A stretch of DNA of 64,000 nt from DATHXC01 sp035459965 (GTDB lineage: Bacteria > Pseudomonadota > Gammaproteobacteria > Burkholderiales > Methylophilaceae). The position numbers were made by a program, and so were the translations under genes. Where the stretch lies: positions 1-64,000 of the forward strand of contig DATHXC010000005.1 in NCBI GenBank assembly GCA_035459965.1, written 5' to 3'. A model generated the notes under the pieces. It was not told the DNA's origin, made no database searches, and saw nothing but the letters and a program-made list of their open reading frames with translations. This document shows, piece after piece, positions 19,401 to 27,392 of this stretch (positions within the stretch are counted from its first letter, which is position 1; each line of letters opens with the position of its first letter).

Positions 19401-19865
19401 CATGATGGCGGCTTCCAGCGCGAACAGGATAAAAGTGAACGAGGCATACACGAAGGATGAAATGGTCGAGCCGATATAGCCGAAGCCTGCACCACGCGTG
19501 AGCAAATCCATATCCACGCCATATTTAGCGGCGTAATAACTAATTGGGATGCCCGTCATGAAGATAATGACGCCAACGGCCAGGATGGCCCAGAATGCAT
19601 TGATGAAGCCATAGTTGACGGCAATGGTGCCGCCGATGGCTTCCAGCACCAGGAATGAAATCGCACCGAAAGCGGTATTGGAAACGCGTAGCACTGACCA
19701 TTTACGGAATGACAGTGGAGTGAAACGCAGCGCGTAGTCTTCCAGCGTTTCGTTGGCAACCCAGGTGTTATAGTCGCGCCGCACCTTGACGATGCGCTGT
19801 ATCGGCTCTATCGATTCGGTTGCTGCGCTATCAGTCACTGTTGCGGTCAAGCACCACTCCCCCAT
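16425..19865 (-). CDS. NCS1 permease fused to hybrid histidine kinase
   Basis: About 1146 residues from the ATG at 19865; an in-frame TTG at 19946 is less likely. Residues ~30-500 form a multi-helix nucleobase:cation symporter-1 (purine/cytosine permease) domain (RGAGFGYIGS, QIGEQVDYLRF). A linker with nine cysteines follows at ~516-553 (CSIC...HCPAY...ICSLCCC...C...C), probably a metal or Fe-S site. Then come two more TM helices (~585-645), a coiled coil, a HisKA/HATPase kinase (ISHELRTPLNS, His ~703; GGTGLGLTIS) and a receiver (LILMDLAMP). It probably senses a ureide, pyrimidine or urea-like compound as a transceptor. The paired regulator overlaps its 3' end. Confidence 0.92.
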   Translation of the reverse strand: MGEWCLTATVTDSAATESIEPIQRIVKVRRDYNTWVANETLEDYALRFTPLSFRKWSVLRVSNTAFGAISFLVLEAIGGTIAVNYGFINAFWAILAVGVIIFMTGIPISYYAAKYGVDMDLLTRGAGFGYIGSTISSFVYASFTFILFALEAAIMAYALELAFHMPLYIGYMVSALIVIPLVTHGVTLISRIQMLTQPIWLILLALPFMYVIHQDPAIVGRLIDYGGKSGQGGEFNFLMFGAATAVGVALITQIGEQVDYLRFMPEKTKENKWAWHLGVLIAGPGWIFLGIAKMLGGALLAYLAIEGAMSYEKAVNPTHMYLVGFEHVFSSPQLALVVTAFFVIVSQIKINMTNAYAGSLAWSNFFARLTHSHPGRVVWAVFNALIAVMLMELDVFQALEQVLGLYSNIAISWITAVVADLVINKPLGLSPKGIEFRRAYLYDINPVGVGAMLLASALSISAFAGVFGQELQAFSAFIALVTALIASPLIAWITRGKYYIARKPYVFTPAKRVVKCSICEREYESEDMAHCPAYQGFICSLCCCLDARCNDVCKPHAKFSNQWESALKRFLPQTLWPYLKSGLSTYLLLMGFTLSFLGVLLGLIYFHESLILEKTAASLLPQLRLGYLKVFAALVFASGLIAWWLVLTGESRRVAQEESNRQTGLLLREIELHRQTDAELQQARQVAEHANQAKSRYITGISHELRTPLNSILGYAQLLDNDASIPDSRQQAIRVIRRSGEHLLSLIEGTLDIARIEGGKLTFDIKPLKFPEFIKQIVSMFELQARNKGISFAYEPTGELPRMVRADQKRLSQILINILGNAVKFTQSGGVTFRLQYARELALIEIEDSGPGILPEELDNIFEPFTRGSAADNGSIGGTGLGLTISKMLTQLMGGQIRVESVMGKGTVFQVRLFLPQIHMTHELEAISTANRIAYLGPRRKILVVDNEQVDREMLVNILQPLGFEMAQAANGLECLERHISFKPDLILMDLAMPVMDGWEASYIIRKVRQSALPIGIVSANAFDKGLENTAGIGAEDFILKPVNLFELLDWVGTRLEIDWITEPQPAQAAESDAGQDILLAPPQQYLDELLALIKVGYVRGVSKKIDEIEALDTKYALFVSTMRKLAQQFQLAAMKQFVEGFAVHE

Positions 19866-19930
19866 TGCTATCAAGCTGAAACTGTCTATTAAAAATAGAT
19901 CAATTAGCGAAACAATTATTTTTAAAATAA

Positions 19931-19960
19931 AGCCTGAAAATAACAAGCAATTTTCAGGCT
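19931..19960. repeat. Inverted repeat in front of the permease-kinase gene
   Basis: Perfect 10-bp arms AGCCTGAAAA and TTTTCAGGCT around a 10-nt loop, ~66 bp upstream of the chosen ATG. No U-run follows, so it is not an obvious terminator; a leader hairpin or operator is possible. The same arm sequence recurs at 24840-24878. Confidence 0.5.
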
Positions 19961-20109
19961 ACGATTTGCCTCAATATAATTTTATTTAATCGGGTCTTTT
20001 GCGTAAGTAAGCAAGATTACGTATATGGCAGCAACCTCATCCCAGGATATTGCTGATAAGAAAACTGATGATTTAGAGGATATGCAGCAGACAATCTTTA
20101 GTTATCGAG

Positions 20110-22158
20110 CTATCGTTTCTGGTAAAACACCTGGTTACGGCCTGCCTGTTTTGCCTGGTACAACGCCTTATCAGCCAACTTGATGATCTCATCAACAGAA
20201 TCAACACCTTCAACAAGCTCAGCCAGGCCTATTGATACCGTCATATTGAAACTCTGCTCAACATCTGCCTGTATTTGTTGATGGCTGATCAGCTGGCGTA
20301 TGCGCTCAGCGATTATTGCTGCATTCTGGATGCTCGCTTCTGGCAATAACACCACAAACTCTTCTCCGCCAAAGCGGCCTACCATATCAATATCCCGCAG
20401 CGTCTGCTTCAACACTTCCACAAACATCTTCAATGCGCGGTCACCGGCATCGTGCCCATACTGGTCATTAATTGTCTTAAAGTGGTCTATATCCAGGATC
20501 ATCAGCGCAAAGGTGTTTCCATATCGCTGCGCACGCGAGAGTTCAATGCTGGCCAGCTCATAGAAATAACCCCGGCTATGAGCCCCGGTCAGGAAATCAG
20601 TGCGTGCCTGCCGCTCTAGTTTTTCGTTCAACTCTTTAACATCAGTCACATCAAAAAACGATGTCACCGAAGCATAGGGTTTAGTCTCGCCATCCTTGAA
20701 CAAGGGTTCCGCACTGGTAGAAAGCCAGCGCAAACCTTTATCCGGTATTTCCAGTCCGAGGATACTGCTCCTGATGGCTTTGCCTGTTCGGATGGCAATT
20801 CGCGATGGCCGATCTTCGTAGGCAACCGGACTGCAATCTTCCTGCATCAGGTTCCAGCGGGTATCCGTAGCTGAATCGCCCATAATCTGCGCTTCCGATA
20901 AGCTCAGGATATCCTGCGCACTCTGATTACAGGCCAGTATTTCGCCGCTATCGGAAACCAGCATCACGCCCTCAGCAAGAGAGCCGACCAGCGAACGATA
21001 CAGGTTCTCGCTATCAACGATTTTCTGGTTCAGCATTTTTTGCGAGGTGATGTCCTGTAACAAGCCTGTCCACAACACGCCGCCGTTGCTTAGCTTTCTG
21101 GGCATGGAACTCAGGCTGGTCCATACCACACGACCATCATGCAATACATGACGGCCCTCCCAATAGCGATAGCTAAGTGTGCGTGAGCATTGCTCGAGGC
21201 TTTGCAAATAGCCCACAACATCATCAGGATGTATCAGGCTGTTAGCCGCACTGGTATTGGCTAACAGCGCCTCCGGGCTTATGCCGAGAATATCTGCCAC
21301 CTTTGGGGAAACATAGGTGAATTTATTATGATCTGCCGAATGCCATTCGAACTGGTACACCATGCCTGGCACATTGGCTGCCAGATCCTGGAACCTAAGC
21401 TCGCTTAGCCTGAGCGCCTCGTCAGCCTCGACACGCTCAGTTACATCCCGCACACAGCAATACAGCCTGTCAGCTGAGAAATCGCTGGTATTCCACTCCA
21501 GGCAGCGATAATTGCCATCTTTGGTGATATAGCGGTTACAGAACTGTTGCGTGGGTTCTATGCCTTGGTAAATTCGCTCTGCTTCCTGTTGAGTCCTCGT
21601 CAGATCATCCGGATGCAGGAATTCGATAAAGGGTTTGGAAGTAAGCTCTTGCGTGGACCAGCCCAGTGTAGCCGTCCAGGCTGGATTCACTTCGATCAGG
21701 AAACCTTTTCTATCCGCAATGGCAAGCAGGTCAACAGACTGTGCAAAAAATGCATCGCGCTCTGCCTCCGCTATCTTGCGCGCAGTAATGTCCTGTATCT
21801 GCGAGATAAAGAAATCTGGGGTGCCATCTTCCTTACTTACCAATGAAACGCTTAGCAAGCCCCAAATGATATGGCCATTTTTATGAATATAGCGTTTTTC
21901 CATCTGATAGCTTTGTTGCCTGCCTGCTAGCAAATCGTTGACATGTTCAAGATCGGCATCCAGATCATCTGCATAGGTCATAGTCTGAAAATCAATTTCC
22001 AGCAGTTCGACCTGGGTATAGCCAACCATCTGGCTCAGAGCAGCATTGGTTTTTAGCCAGCGTCCGTCCAGACCGACTAGCGCAATGCCGATAGCCGCGT
22101 AGTGGAAGGCACTTTCAAACAGCTTGTCTTGAGGAATGATAGAGTTCAGTTGCGACAT
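20110..22158 (-). CDS. Cytoplasmic multi-PAS diguanylate cyclase
   Basis: 682 residues without TM segments. Four PAS/PAC units can be followed (IGIALVGLDGRW ~20; LLAIADRKGFLIEVNPAWT ~150; GMVYQFEW ~270; GVMLVSDSGEILACN ~400), then one GGDEF domain (~515-680). The active site is GGEEF at 597-601, with an RDID I-site five residues before it, so it should make c-di-GMP and be feedback-inhibited. No EAL domain. It is a single gene; its start faces the BON gene terminator. Confidence 0.92.
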   Translation of the reverse strand: MSQLNSIIPQDKLFESAFHYAAIGIALVGLDGRWLKTNAALSQMVGYTQVELLEIDFQTMTYADDLDADLEHVNDLLAGRQQSYQMEKRYIHKNGHIIWGLLSVSLVSKEDGTPDFFISQIQDITARKIAEAERDAFFAQSVDLLAIADRKGFLIEVNPAWTATLGWSTQELTSKPFIEFLHPDDLTRTQQEAERIYQGIEPTQQFCNRYITKDGNYRCLEWNTSDFSADRLYCCVRDVTERVEADEALRLSELRFQDLAANVPGMVYQFEWHSADHNKFTYVSPKVADILGISPEALLANTSAANSLIHPDDVVGYLQSLEQCSRTLSYRYWEGRHVLHDGRVVWTSLSSMPRKLSNGGVLWTGLLQDITSQKMLNQKIVDSENLYRSLVGSLAEGVMLVSDSGEILACNQSAQDILSLSEAQIMGDSATDTRWNLMQEDCSPVAYEDRPSRIAIRTGKAIRSSILGLEIPDKGLRWLSTSAEPLFKDGETKPYASVTSFFDVTDVKELNEKLERQARTDFLTGAHSRGYFYELASIELSRAQRYGNTFALMILDIDHFKTINDQYGHDAGDRALKMFVEVLKQTLRDIDMVGRFGGEEFVVLLPEASIQNAAIIAERIRQLISHQQIQADVEQSFNMTVSIGLAELVEGVDSVDEIIKLADKALYQAKQAGRNQVFYQKR

Positions 22159-22297
22159 AACAGGAAAAATTGGTGGTTACAAGTGTAAGCAACTTATGTA
22201 ACGAACCATAGCAGGAATCACTAGTAAAACCGAGGGGTTAGCAGATTATTTTTGCAATATTTCACATATACCAATCTGCTAATAACTAAGTGCAAAT

Positions 22298-22324
22298 AAA
22301 AACGGAGCCAGAGGCTCCGTTTTT
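22298..22324 (-). terminator. Intrinsic terminator after the BON gene
   Basis: Arms AAAAACGGAGCC / GGCTCCGTTTTT with a 3-nt loop, 32 bp past the BON stop on the minus strand and ending in a T-run. The A-run on the other side makes it bidirectional. Confidence 0.85.
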
Positions 22325-22355
22325 ATTTTAATAGCTAAAGCTAGCCAGGAACTGA

Positions 22356-22664
22356 TTAGTCAGCTACTACAATGTCATTCTTCACACTGGTCACACCTTT
22401 AGTAGCTTTGGCCAGTTTTACTGCCTGCTCGGCTTCAGCCTTGGATTTTGCTGTACCAGAAAGCTGTACCAGGCCATCGCTATCGGTTTCGACCTTGATG
22501 TTAGTAGCACTTACCACCTTGTCTTTAGCAAACGCTGCCTTTACCTTGGTAGTTACAACAGAGTCGCCTACCTTTGTTCCAACAGAGTCGCCATCAGCTG
22601 CAAAGCCAGCCGCAGGCATCATTAAAGCACCTACAAGTAAAAGACTTTTAAGATTTGTTTTCAT
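22356..22664 (-). CDS. Periplasmic BON-domain protein
   Basis: 102 residues. Signal peptide MKTNLKSLLLVGALMMPAAGFA, then one BON domain (VVTTKVKAAFAKD, IKVETDSDGLVQLSG, AVKLAKATKGVTSVKN). BON proteins such as OsmY bind phospholipid and are induced under osmotic or envelope stress. It has its own terminator downstream and is a stand-alone gene. Confidence 0.9.
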   Translation of the reverse strand: MKTNLKSLLLVGALMMPAAGFAADGDSVGTKVGDSVVTTKVKAAFAKDKVVSATNIKVETDSDGLVQLSGTAKSKAEAEQAVKLAKATKGVTSVKNDIVVAD

Positions 22665-22785
22665 GGTATTTCCTTTTCAGTGATTAAAGTGAATTTGTGT
22701 AAAACACGAACCCATTCTAGTGACCTCAAGAAAATACCGAATAAGCGACTGACTGATATTGCTGTAGGAATCTGCTGACGGGAAT

Positions 22786-24726
22786 TTATGAGTATTTAAG
22801 TGAGGCTAGATGCTCAAACTCATCGGCAGGTACCGGGCGCGAGAACAAGTATCCCTGACCATAATCGCAACCTGCATTCATCAACAAGTCTAGTTGCTCC
22901 TGGGTTTCGATGCCCTCGGCAATGATCTTCATGCCCAGCTTGTGGCCCATCACGATAATCGCCTCGCATAGTGCCAAGTCACTGGATGCAGGCTTGATGT
23001 TGGCAACGAAAGACTGGTCTATCTTGAGGAAATCAATATCAAACTTGCGCAGATAGGCCAGCGATGAATAACCGGTACCAAAGTCGTCAATGGCGATCTG
23101 TATGCCCGCCATCCTGAACTCATTGAACTGGTCGATGACAGCATCTCTGGCATCCAGCAACAGGCCCTCGGTGATCTCAACCACGATACTTTGTCCCGGC
23201 AAACCCAGTGCAGCCAGATGATTGATCCAGTTGCTATGGCTTTTATTGCCGCTCCTGAACTGAACCGGGGATTTATTCACGCTGATCTGGAAGTCGGGAT
23301 GATGCGACTTCCATTTTGTTACCTGGTTGGCAGCCTGGGTAAATACCCAATCACCGATATCAACGATCAGGCCAGTGTCTTCAGCAGCGGGGATAAACTC
23401 CGACGGACTCACCATGCCACGCGTCGGATGTTGCCAGCGAATTAGAGCTTCTGCCTTATGGATATTGCCTGTCGCCAGTTCGACAATAGGCTGGTAAAAC
23501 AGCCTGAACTGGTTAGCCGCAAGGGCCATGCGCAAATCGCTGATCAGGTGCATGCGGCTCAGCGCAGCCTCCTGCATGGTCGGCGTAAAATAATGGTAAC
23601 GATTGCGACCATCCTGCTTGGCCACATACATGGCCTGGTCGGCATTTTTCAACAGCACATCAACCTCGCTGCCATCTTCCGGGTAAATGCTGATGCCAAT
23701 GCTGGTGCTGATATACACCAGCTCATTACCAAGATTAAATGGCTCGGCCATCTTATCCAGGATATCTTGTGCAATGCGTTCGGTGATACTCTGGTTTTCC
23801 AGGTTGCCAAGAATCACAATAAATTCGTCACCACCCAGTCGCGCCACAGTATCCATCTCCCGCACGCAGCCCACCAGGCGCTGTGCAGTCTCCTTCAGCA
23901 ACTGGTCACCTACATCATGCCCCAGCGTATCATTCACTTCCTTGAATCGATCAAGGTCGAGATACATGAGTGTAATGGTCTGCTCGGTACGATGCGCCTG
24001 CTTGATATCCTGTCTGAGGCGGTCAATAAACAGGATGCGATTAGGTAGACCGGTAATCGGGTCATAGTGGGCAAGCTTTACCACCTGTGCCTCGGATTCC
24101 TTACGCGCAGTAATATCGGTATGCGTACCTATCATGCGCAAAGGCTTGCCATCGGCCGTCCAGCCAACCACCATGCCACGGCTCAGGGTCCACTTCCATG
24201 AACCATCTTTGCATCGCAAGCGAAATTCTGAGACATACACTTTGCTTTCGCCTGCCAGATATGACTTAGTTTCATTGACAGCCCGCTGCAAATCCTCCGG
24301 GTGCATTAACGTTCTACCGGCTGTTGCAGTAGTCTCTATCTCATTATCCTCATACCCATAAATCTCTTTCCAGCGTGTAGATCGAAACACCTGGTCTGTT
24401 TCCAGGTTCCAATCCCATACGCCATCCCCCGCGCCTTCGAGGGCAAATTTCCAGCGCTCTTCACTGGCCTGCAGGGTGTTTTCTATTTGAAATTGCTGCT
24501 TAAGCGTTTTACGAACCAGAAAATAAAGCAGTAAGGTAGTGAACAAGATATAGGCCCAGCCCTTGTACAGGCTGTACCGCATGAATTGATCCTGGGAGGA
24601 TACGACGATAGAAAGTATGGAGTCGCTAAAGAATATCCAGAATGACCCGAACAGGAGGTAAACAAAAACGACACGAAAAACAATCAGGTCAAGGCTGGCG
24701 AATTTCTTGCCGGAAAACTGTTTCAT
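22786..24726 (-). CDS. Membrane PAS-GGDEF-EAL c-di-GMP protein
   Basis: About 646 residues from the ATG at 24726 (a GTG eight codons upstream is also open). Two TM helices lie in the first ~80 residues (IVFRVVFVYLLFGSFWIFF; YILFTTLLLYFLV), then PAS (~90-215), GGDEF (~220-380) and EAL (~390-640). GGDEF at 298-302 has an REMD I-site; EAL at 426-428 with DDFGTGYSSL and EGIET indicates an active phosphodiesterase. The GGDEF-EAL half is close to that of the 6127-9375 protein, so the two are paralogues in that part. Confidence 0.92.
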   Translation of the reverse strand: MKQFSGKKFASLDLIVFRVVFVYLLFGSFWIFFSDSILSIVVSSQDQFMRYSLYKGWAYILFTTLLLYFLVRKTLKQQFQIENTLQASEERWKFALEGAGDGVWDWNLETDQVFRSTRWKEIYGYEDNEIETTATAGRTLMHPEDLQRAVNETKSYLAGESKVYVSEFRLRCKDGSWKWTLSRGMVVGWTADGKPLRMIGTHTDITARKESEAQVVKLAHYDPITGLPNRILFIDRLRQDIKQAHRTEQTITLMYLDLDRFKEVNDTLGHDVGDQLLKETAQRLVGCVREMDTVARLGGDEFIVILGNLENQSITERIAQDILDKMAEPFNLGNELVYISTSIGISIYPEDGSEVDVLLKNADQAMYVAKQDGRNRYHYFTPTMQEAALSRMHLISDLRMALAANQFRLFYQPIVELATGNIHKAEALIRWQHPTRGMVSPSEFIPAAEDTGLIVDIGDWVFTQAANQVTKWKSHHPDFQISVNKSPVQFRSGNKSHSNWINHLAALGLPGQSIVVEITEGLLLDARDAVIDQFNEFRMAGIQIAIDDFGTGYSSLAYLRKFDIDFLKIDQSFVANIKPASSDLALCEAIIVMGHKLGMKIIAEGIETQEQLDLLMNAGCDYGQGYLFSRPVPADEFEHLASLKYS

Positions 24727-24839
24727 CCCACCGCCTTTGCTCAAGCACACTTATCTTTGAAGGCTGATTCTACCTTTTTAGAATTTCAGTGGCTATGATT
24801 GCTTTTGCTCAAGACCGGGCAAAGCTACTTAACTCAAGC

Positions 24840-24878
24840 GCCTGAAATATAAATTTAAAGAACAATTTCTTTTCAGGC
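24840..24878. repeat. Inverted repeat between hupE/ureJ and the GGDEF-EAL gene
   Basis: 8-bp arms GCCTGAAA / TTTCAGGC around a 23-nt A/T-rich loop in the 206-bp gap. The arms match those of the hairpin at 19931-19960. It lies upstream of the last urease-operon gene's stop codon side, so it may help end that transcript; no U-run supports this. Confidence 0.35.
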
Positions 24879-24932
24879 CAATACGTTAATACTCGCTTGA
24901 TAATCAGTGCAGTGTCACTCTTAAGTTGATGG

Positions 24933-25499
24933 TTAAGCTATCAGCAGGTAACCACCTGCCAGCATAAACCCTAAACCGAATCCGGTATGTATCCACTTAG
25001 TCCACTTGAGCTGCTGCGAAGATAGCAGCAAACCTGCTGCATGTAACAAGCCGGTGGCCAGCAACATACCGGCTAACACATGCAGACCACTTTGCCCGGA
25101 TAACTCGGCGCCATGCGCCAGGCCATGCATCAATGCGAATATTGCGACCAGACCTGTACGCACGACAGCGCTAATCGGCAGGCTGATCACCAGCAGTACA
25201 CCCATCGCCATGACAGTGGCAGCAATTGCGGTTTCTATTCCGGAAAAACTAATGCCTGTCATGCCAAGGATAGCGCCCAGTGCCATCACCAGCATAAAAG
25301 TCAGTGGCAGTTGCCAGCGCGCCTTGCCGCCGAGTTTGCCTGCCCACATACCCACGGCCAGCATTACCAGCAAGTGATCCAAGCCGGTAAGTGGGTGCAT
25401 AAAGCCAGCGTAGGTGCTTTCCATTCCGTGGCCCGGATGCGCCATGGCTAATGTTGAAGTGCTGGCAAGTAACAAGCCGAATAATATTTGTTTTTTCAT
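24933..25499 (-). CDS. ureJ: HupE/UreJ-family nickel permease
   Basis: 188 residues from the ATG at 25499, behind GGAGTACAAAG. Signal peptide MKKQILFGLLLASTSTLAMA, then HPGHGME with metal-binding histidines, and about six TM helices. The family signature HPLTGLDHLLVMLAVGMWA is present, with LMHGLAHGAEL in the middle. Known members (HupE, UreJ) import nickel for hydrogenase or urease. It is last in the urea operon, 50 bp after ureG, which assigns it to urease rather than hydrogenase. Confidence 0.9.
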   Translation of the reverse strand: MKKQILFGLLLASTSTLAMAHPGHGMESTYAGFMHPLTGLDHLLVMLAVGMWAGKLGGKARWQLPLTFMLVMALGAILGMTGISFSGIETAIAATVMAMGVLLVISLPISAVVRTGLVAIFALMHGLAHGAELSGQSGLHVLAGMLLATGLLHAAGLLLSSQQLKWTKWIHTGFGLGFMLAGGYLLIA

Positions 25500-25547
25500 C
25501 TTTGTACTCCGGTTAAACTTTTCAATCATCATGGTTTTGTATAAAAA

Positions 25548-26192
25548 CTAGCCTTTCATCAGGCCCTGTTTTTCTATAAAACTGACGATGTATTCCAGCC
25601 CCTGGCCGATTTTAAGGTTGGTAAACACAAAGGGCCGCTCGCCACGCATGCGTTTGGCATCGCGATCCATGACTTCCAGCGAAGCGCCAACCATAGGGGC
25701 CAGGTCGATTTTATTAATCACCAGCAGGTCAGACTTGGTGATGCCAGGGCCACCTTTGCGCGGGATTTTTTCACCTGCCGCCACGTCGATGACGTAGATG
25801 GTCAAGTCAGAGAGTTCCGGGCTGAATGTCGCTGCCAGGTTATCGCCGCCGCTTTCCACAAACACGATATCCAGCGTGACAAAGCGCTTGCTGAGCTGCG
25901 CCACCGCTTCCAGGTTCATGGAGGCATCTTCACGAATCGCAGTATGCGGGCAGCCACCGGTTTCCACGCCGATAATGCGGTCAGGGGTCAGCGCCTCGTT
26001 ACGGGTGAGAAACTCGGCATCTTCCTTGGTGTAGATGTCATTGGTCACCACGGCAATGTTGTACACATCGCGCAGTCGCCTGCACAGGGCCAGCGTGAGC
26101 GCCGTCTTGCCGGAGCCGACTGGGCCGCCGATGCCGACGCGCAAAGGTTCTGAATAGCTTAGTGGGGCTGATGCTGGAAGTGCATTTGTCAT
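25548..26192 (-). CDS. ureG: Urease accessory GTPase UreG
   Basis: 214 residues, SIMIBI GTPase. P-loop GGPVGSGKT near residue 22-30, the metal-relay motif CPH in GVETGGCPHTAIREDAS, FVESGGDNLA, and the guanine motif NKIDLA. It delivers nickel with UreE and drives GTP-dependent activation of urease together with UreF and UreD. Its start overlaps the ureF stop by 4 bp (ATGA). Confidence 0.97.
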   Translation of the reverse strand: MTNALPASAPLSYSEPLRVGIGGPVGSGKTALTLALCRRLRDVYNIAVVTNDIYTKEDAEFLTRNEALTPDRIIGVETGGCPHTAIREDASMNLEAVAQLSKRFVTLDIVFVESGGDNLAATFSPELSDLTIYVIDVAAGEKIPRKGGPGITKSDLLVINKIDLAPMVGASLEVMDRDAKRMRGERPFVFTNLKIGQGLEYIVSFIEKQGLMKG

Positions 26193-26887
26193 GATCTGAA
26201 TAACCTGCTGTATTGGGTTTCATGTAAACACCCGGCGATGGTCAGTCCGGGTGCAAAGTTACTTATTTCGTATTCTTCAAGGCGCATGGCCTGTTCTACG
26301 ATCTGCGGCAATTGCTCGCCTAGCGCAAGCATGATCTTCTGCCCTGCCACCTGTCCCAGTGGGACTGTCTTCATGGCAGCAGCTACCTGGTTTTCCAGCC
26401 ATGACCACACATAGGCATGAAGCATATCCTGCGCCGAAACTCCCCATGTATAGGCCACGCCAGCATACGCTGCAGGAAAGGCTGGTGCATCAAGGCTGTT
26501 AAGTTTATCCATAAAGTCTTGCGGCAGCTCCTGCAGATCATTTAACAGTCGGCATAGCGAATAGCCCATCTGCCGTGTTTCGGCCAGTGATTCGGCGGTA
26601 TCGCGTCCAGCCTTGTAAAACATATCCCACTCACTCACCTTGGCGTCATCACCCACTTGCCAGGCTTGATAAAGCCGATACAGCACCGGTAGCTCGAAGT
26701 TGGCCTGGTAGATTTCCAGCACCTCAGCCACCCAGATTCTGGTGGTCGCGGCATCGTGCACCTGGCCGAACTCTATCGTCCACTCCAGCCCCTGCGAATA
26801 GCTGTAGGCCCCCACCGGCAACATGGTGCTGGCCAGTTGCAGCAAGCGGCTCAATGCCAGACGATTTGCGGCTAAAGTCTCAGGCAT
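26189..26887 (-). CDS. ureF: Urease accessory protein UreF
   Basis: 232 residues, all-helical. LQLASTMLPVGAYSYSQGLEW at the N-terminus is the UreF signature; the C-terminus ends in helices with the usual CLHETQYSRLFRS tail. UreF bridges UreG and UreD on apo-urease and acts as a fidelity check for activation. It overlaps ureE by 8 bp and ureG by 4 bp. Confidence 0.95.
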   Translation of the reverse strand: MPETLAANRLALSRLLQLASTMLPVGAYSYSQGLEWTIEFGQVHDAATTRIWVAEVLEIYQANFELPVLYRLYQAWQVGDDAKVSEWDMFYKAGRDTAESLAETRQMGYSLCRLLNDLQELPQDFMDKLNSLDAPAFPAAYAGVAYTWGVSAQDMLHAYVWSWLENQVAAAMKTVPLGQVAGQKIMLALGEQLPQIVEQAMRLEEYEISNFAPGLTIAGCLHETQYSRLFRS

Positions 26888-27383
26888 GCCTGAGCACCCT
26901 CAACGGCGGGCGTATGGATGGGCCGTCATCATGGCTATGTCTGTGGCCTCCACCATAAGCGCCTGCCTCGGGCTCGAACGGCGCATTCTTCTCGGTCACT
27001 TTCATGCCCAGCCCCAGCAGCATCTCCTTCAATACATGATCCTGCTCCAGCCTTAGCCAACCATCGCCTACCTGCAACGGCACATGGCGGTTGCCGAGGT
27101 GGTAAGCAGCGCACATCAGGGCTTGCTGGGTATCAGCTACCACGTCATGCACTGGTTGTTCGGCTGCAATGATTTTTACCACTGTGCCATCCTCGGCCCT
27201 GAGCAAATCACCACCGCGGAGTATCGTGCCACGATCAAGCATCAGCGCGGCTTCTAGGCCAGACTTCAAGGTCACGCGCAGACGACTTTTCTGGCGCAGG
27301 TCGAATGGCAACTCCAGGCTATCATCAATCTGATCAGCATCGACTTTTTCAGCGAGTGTGATGCGTTCTGTAATATTGAGCAT
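26880..27383 (-). CDS. ureE: Urease accessory nickel chaperone UreE
   Basis: 167 residues: an N-terminal peptide-binding domain, a metal-binding domain, and a C-terminal tail with a modest histidine run (YGGGHRHSHDD). That tail is shorter than in Klebsiella UreE. The interface histidine region HLGNRHVPLQV that binds nickel is present. UreE passes Ni2+ to UreG. Starts 9 bp after ureC. Confidence 0.95.
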   Translation of the reverse strand: MLNITERITLAEKVDADQIDDSLELPFDLRQKSRLRVTLKSGLEAALMLDRGTILRGGDLLRAEDGTVVKIIAAEQPVHDVVADTQQALMCAAYHLGNRHVPLQVGDGWLRLEQDHVLKEMLLGLGMKVTEKNAPFEPEAGAYGGGHRHSHDDGPSIRPPLRVLRHA

Positions 27384-27392
27384 ATGGGATCG

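Noticed and set aside
20025..20183. 52-codon plus-strand frame beginning MAATSSQDIADKK
   Set aside because: Its second half is antisense to the end of the diguanylate cyclase gene and no ribosome site is present.
23458..24067. Long open frames antisense to the GGDEF-EAL gene
   Set aside because: They follow the codon bias shadow of the true gene and show no domain or ribosome site.
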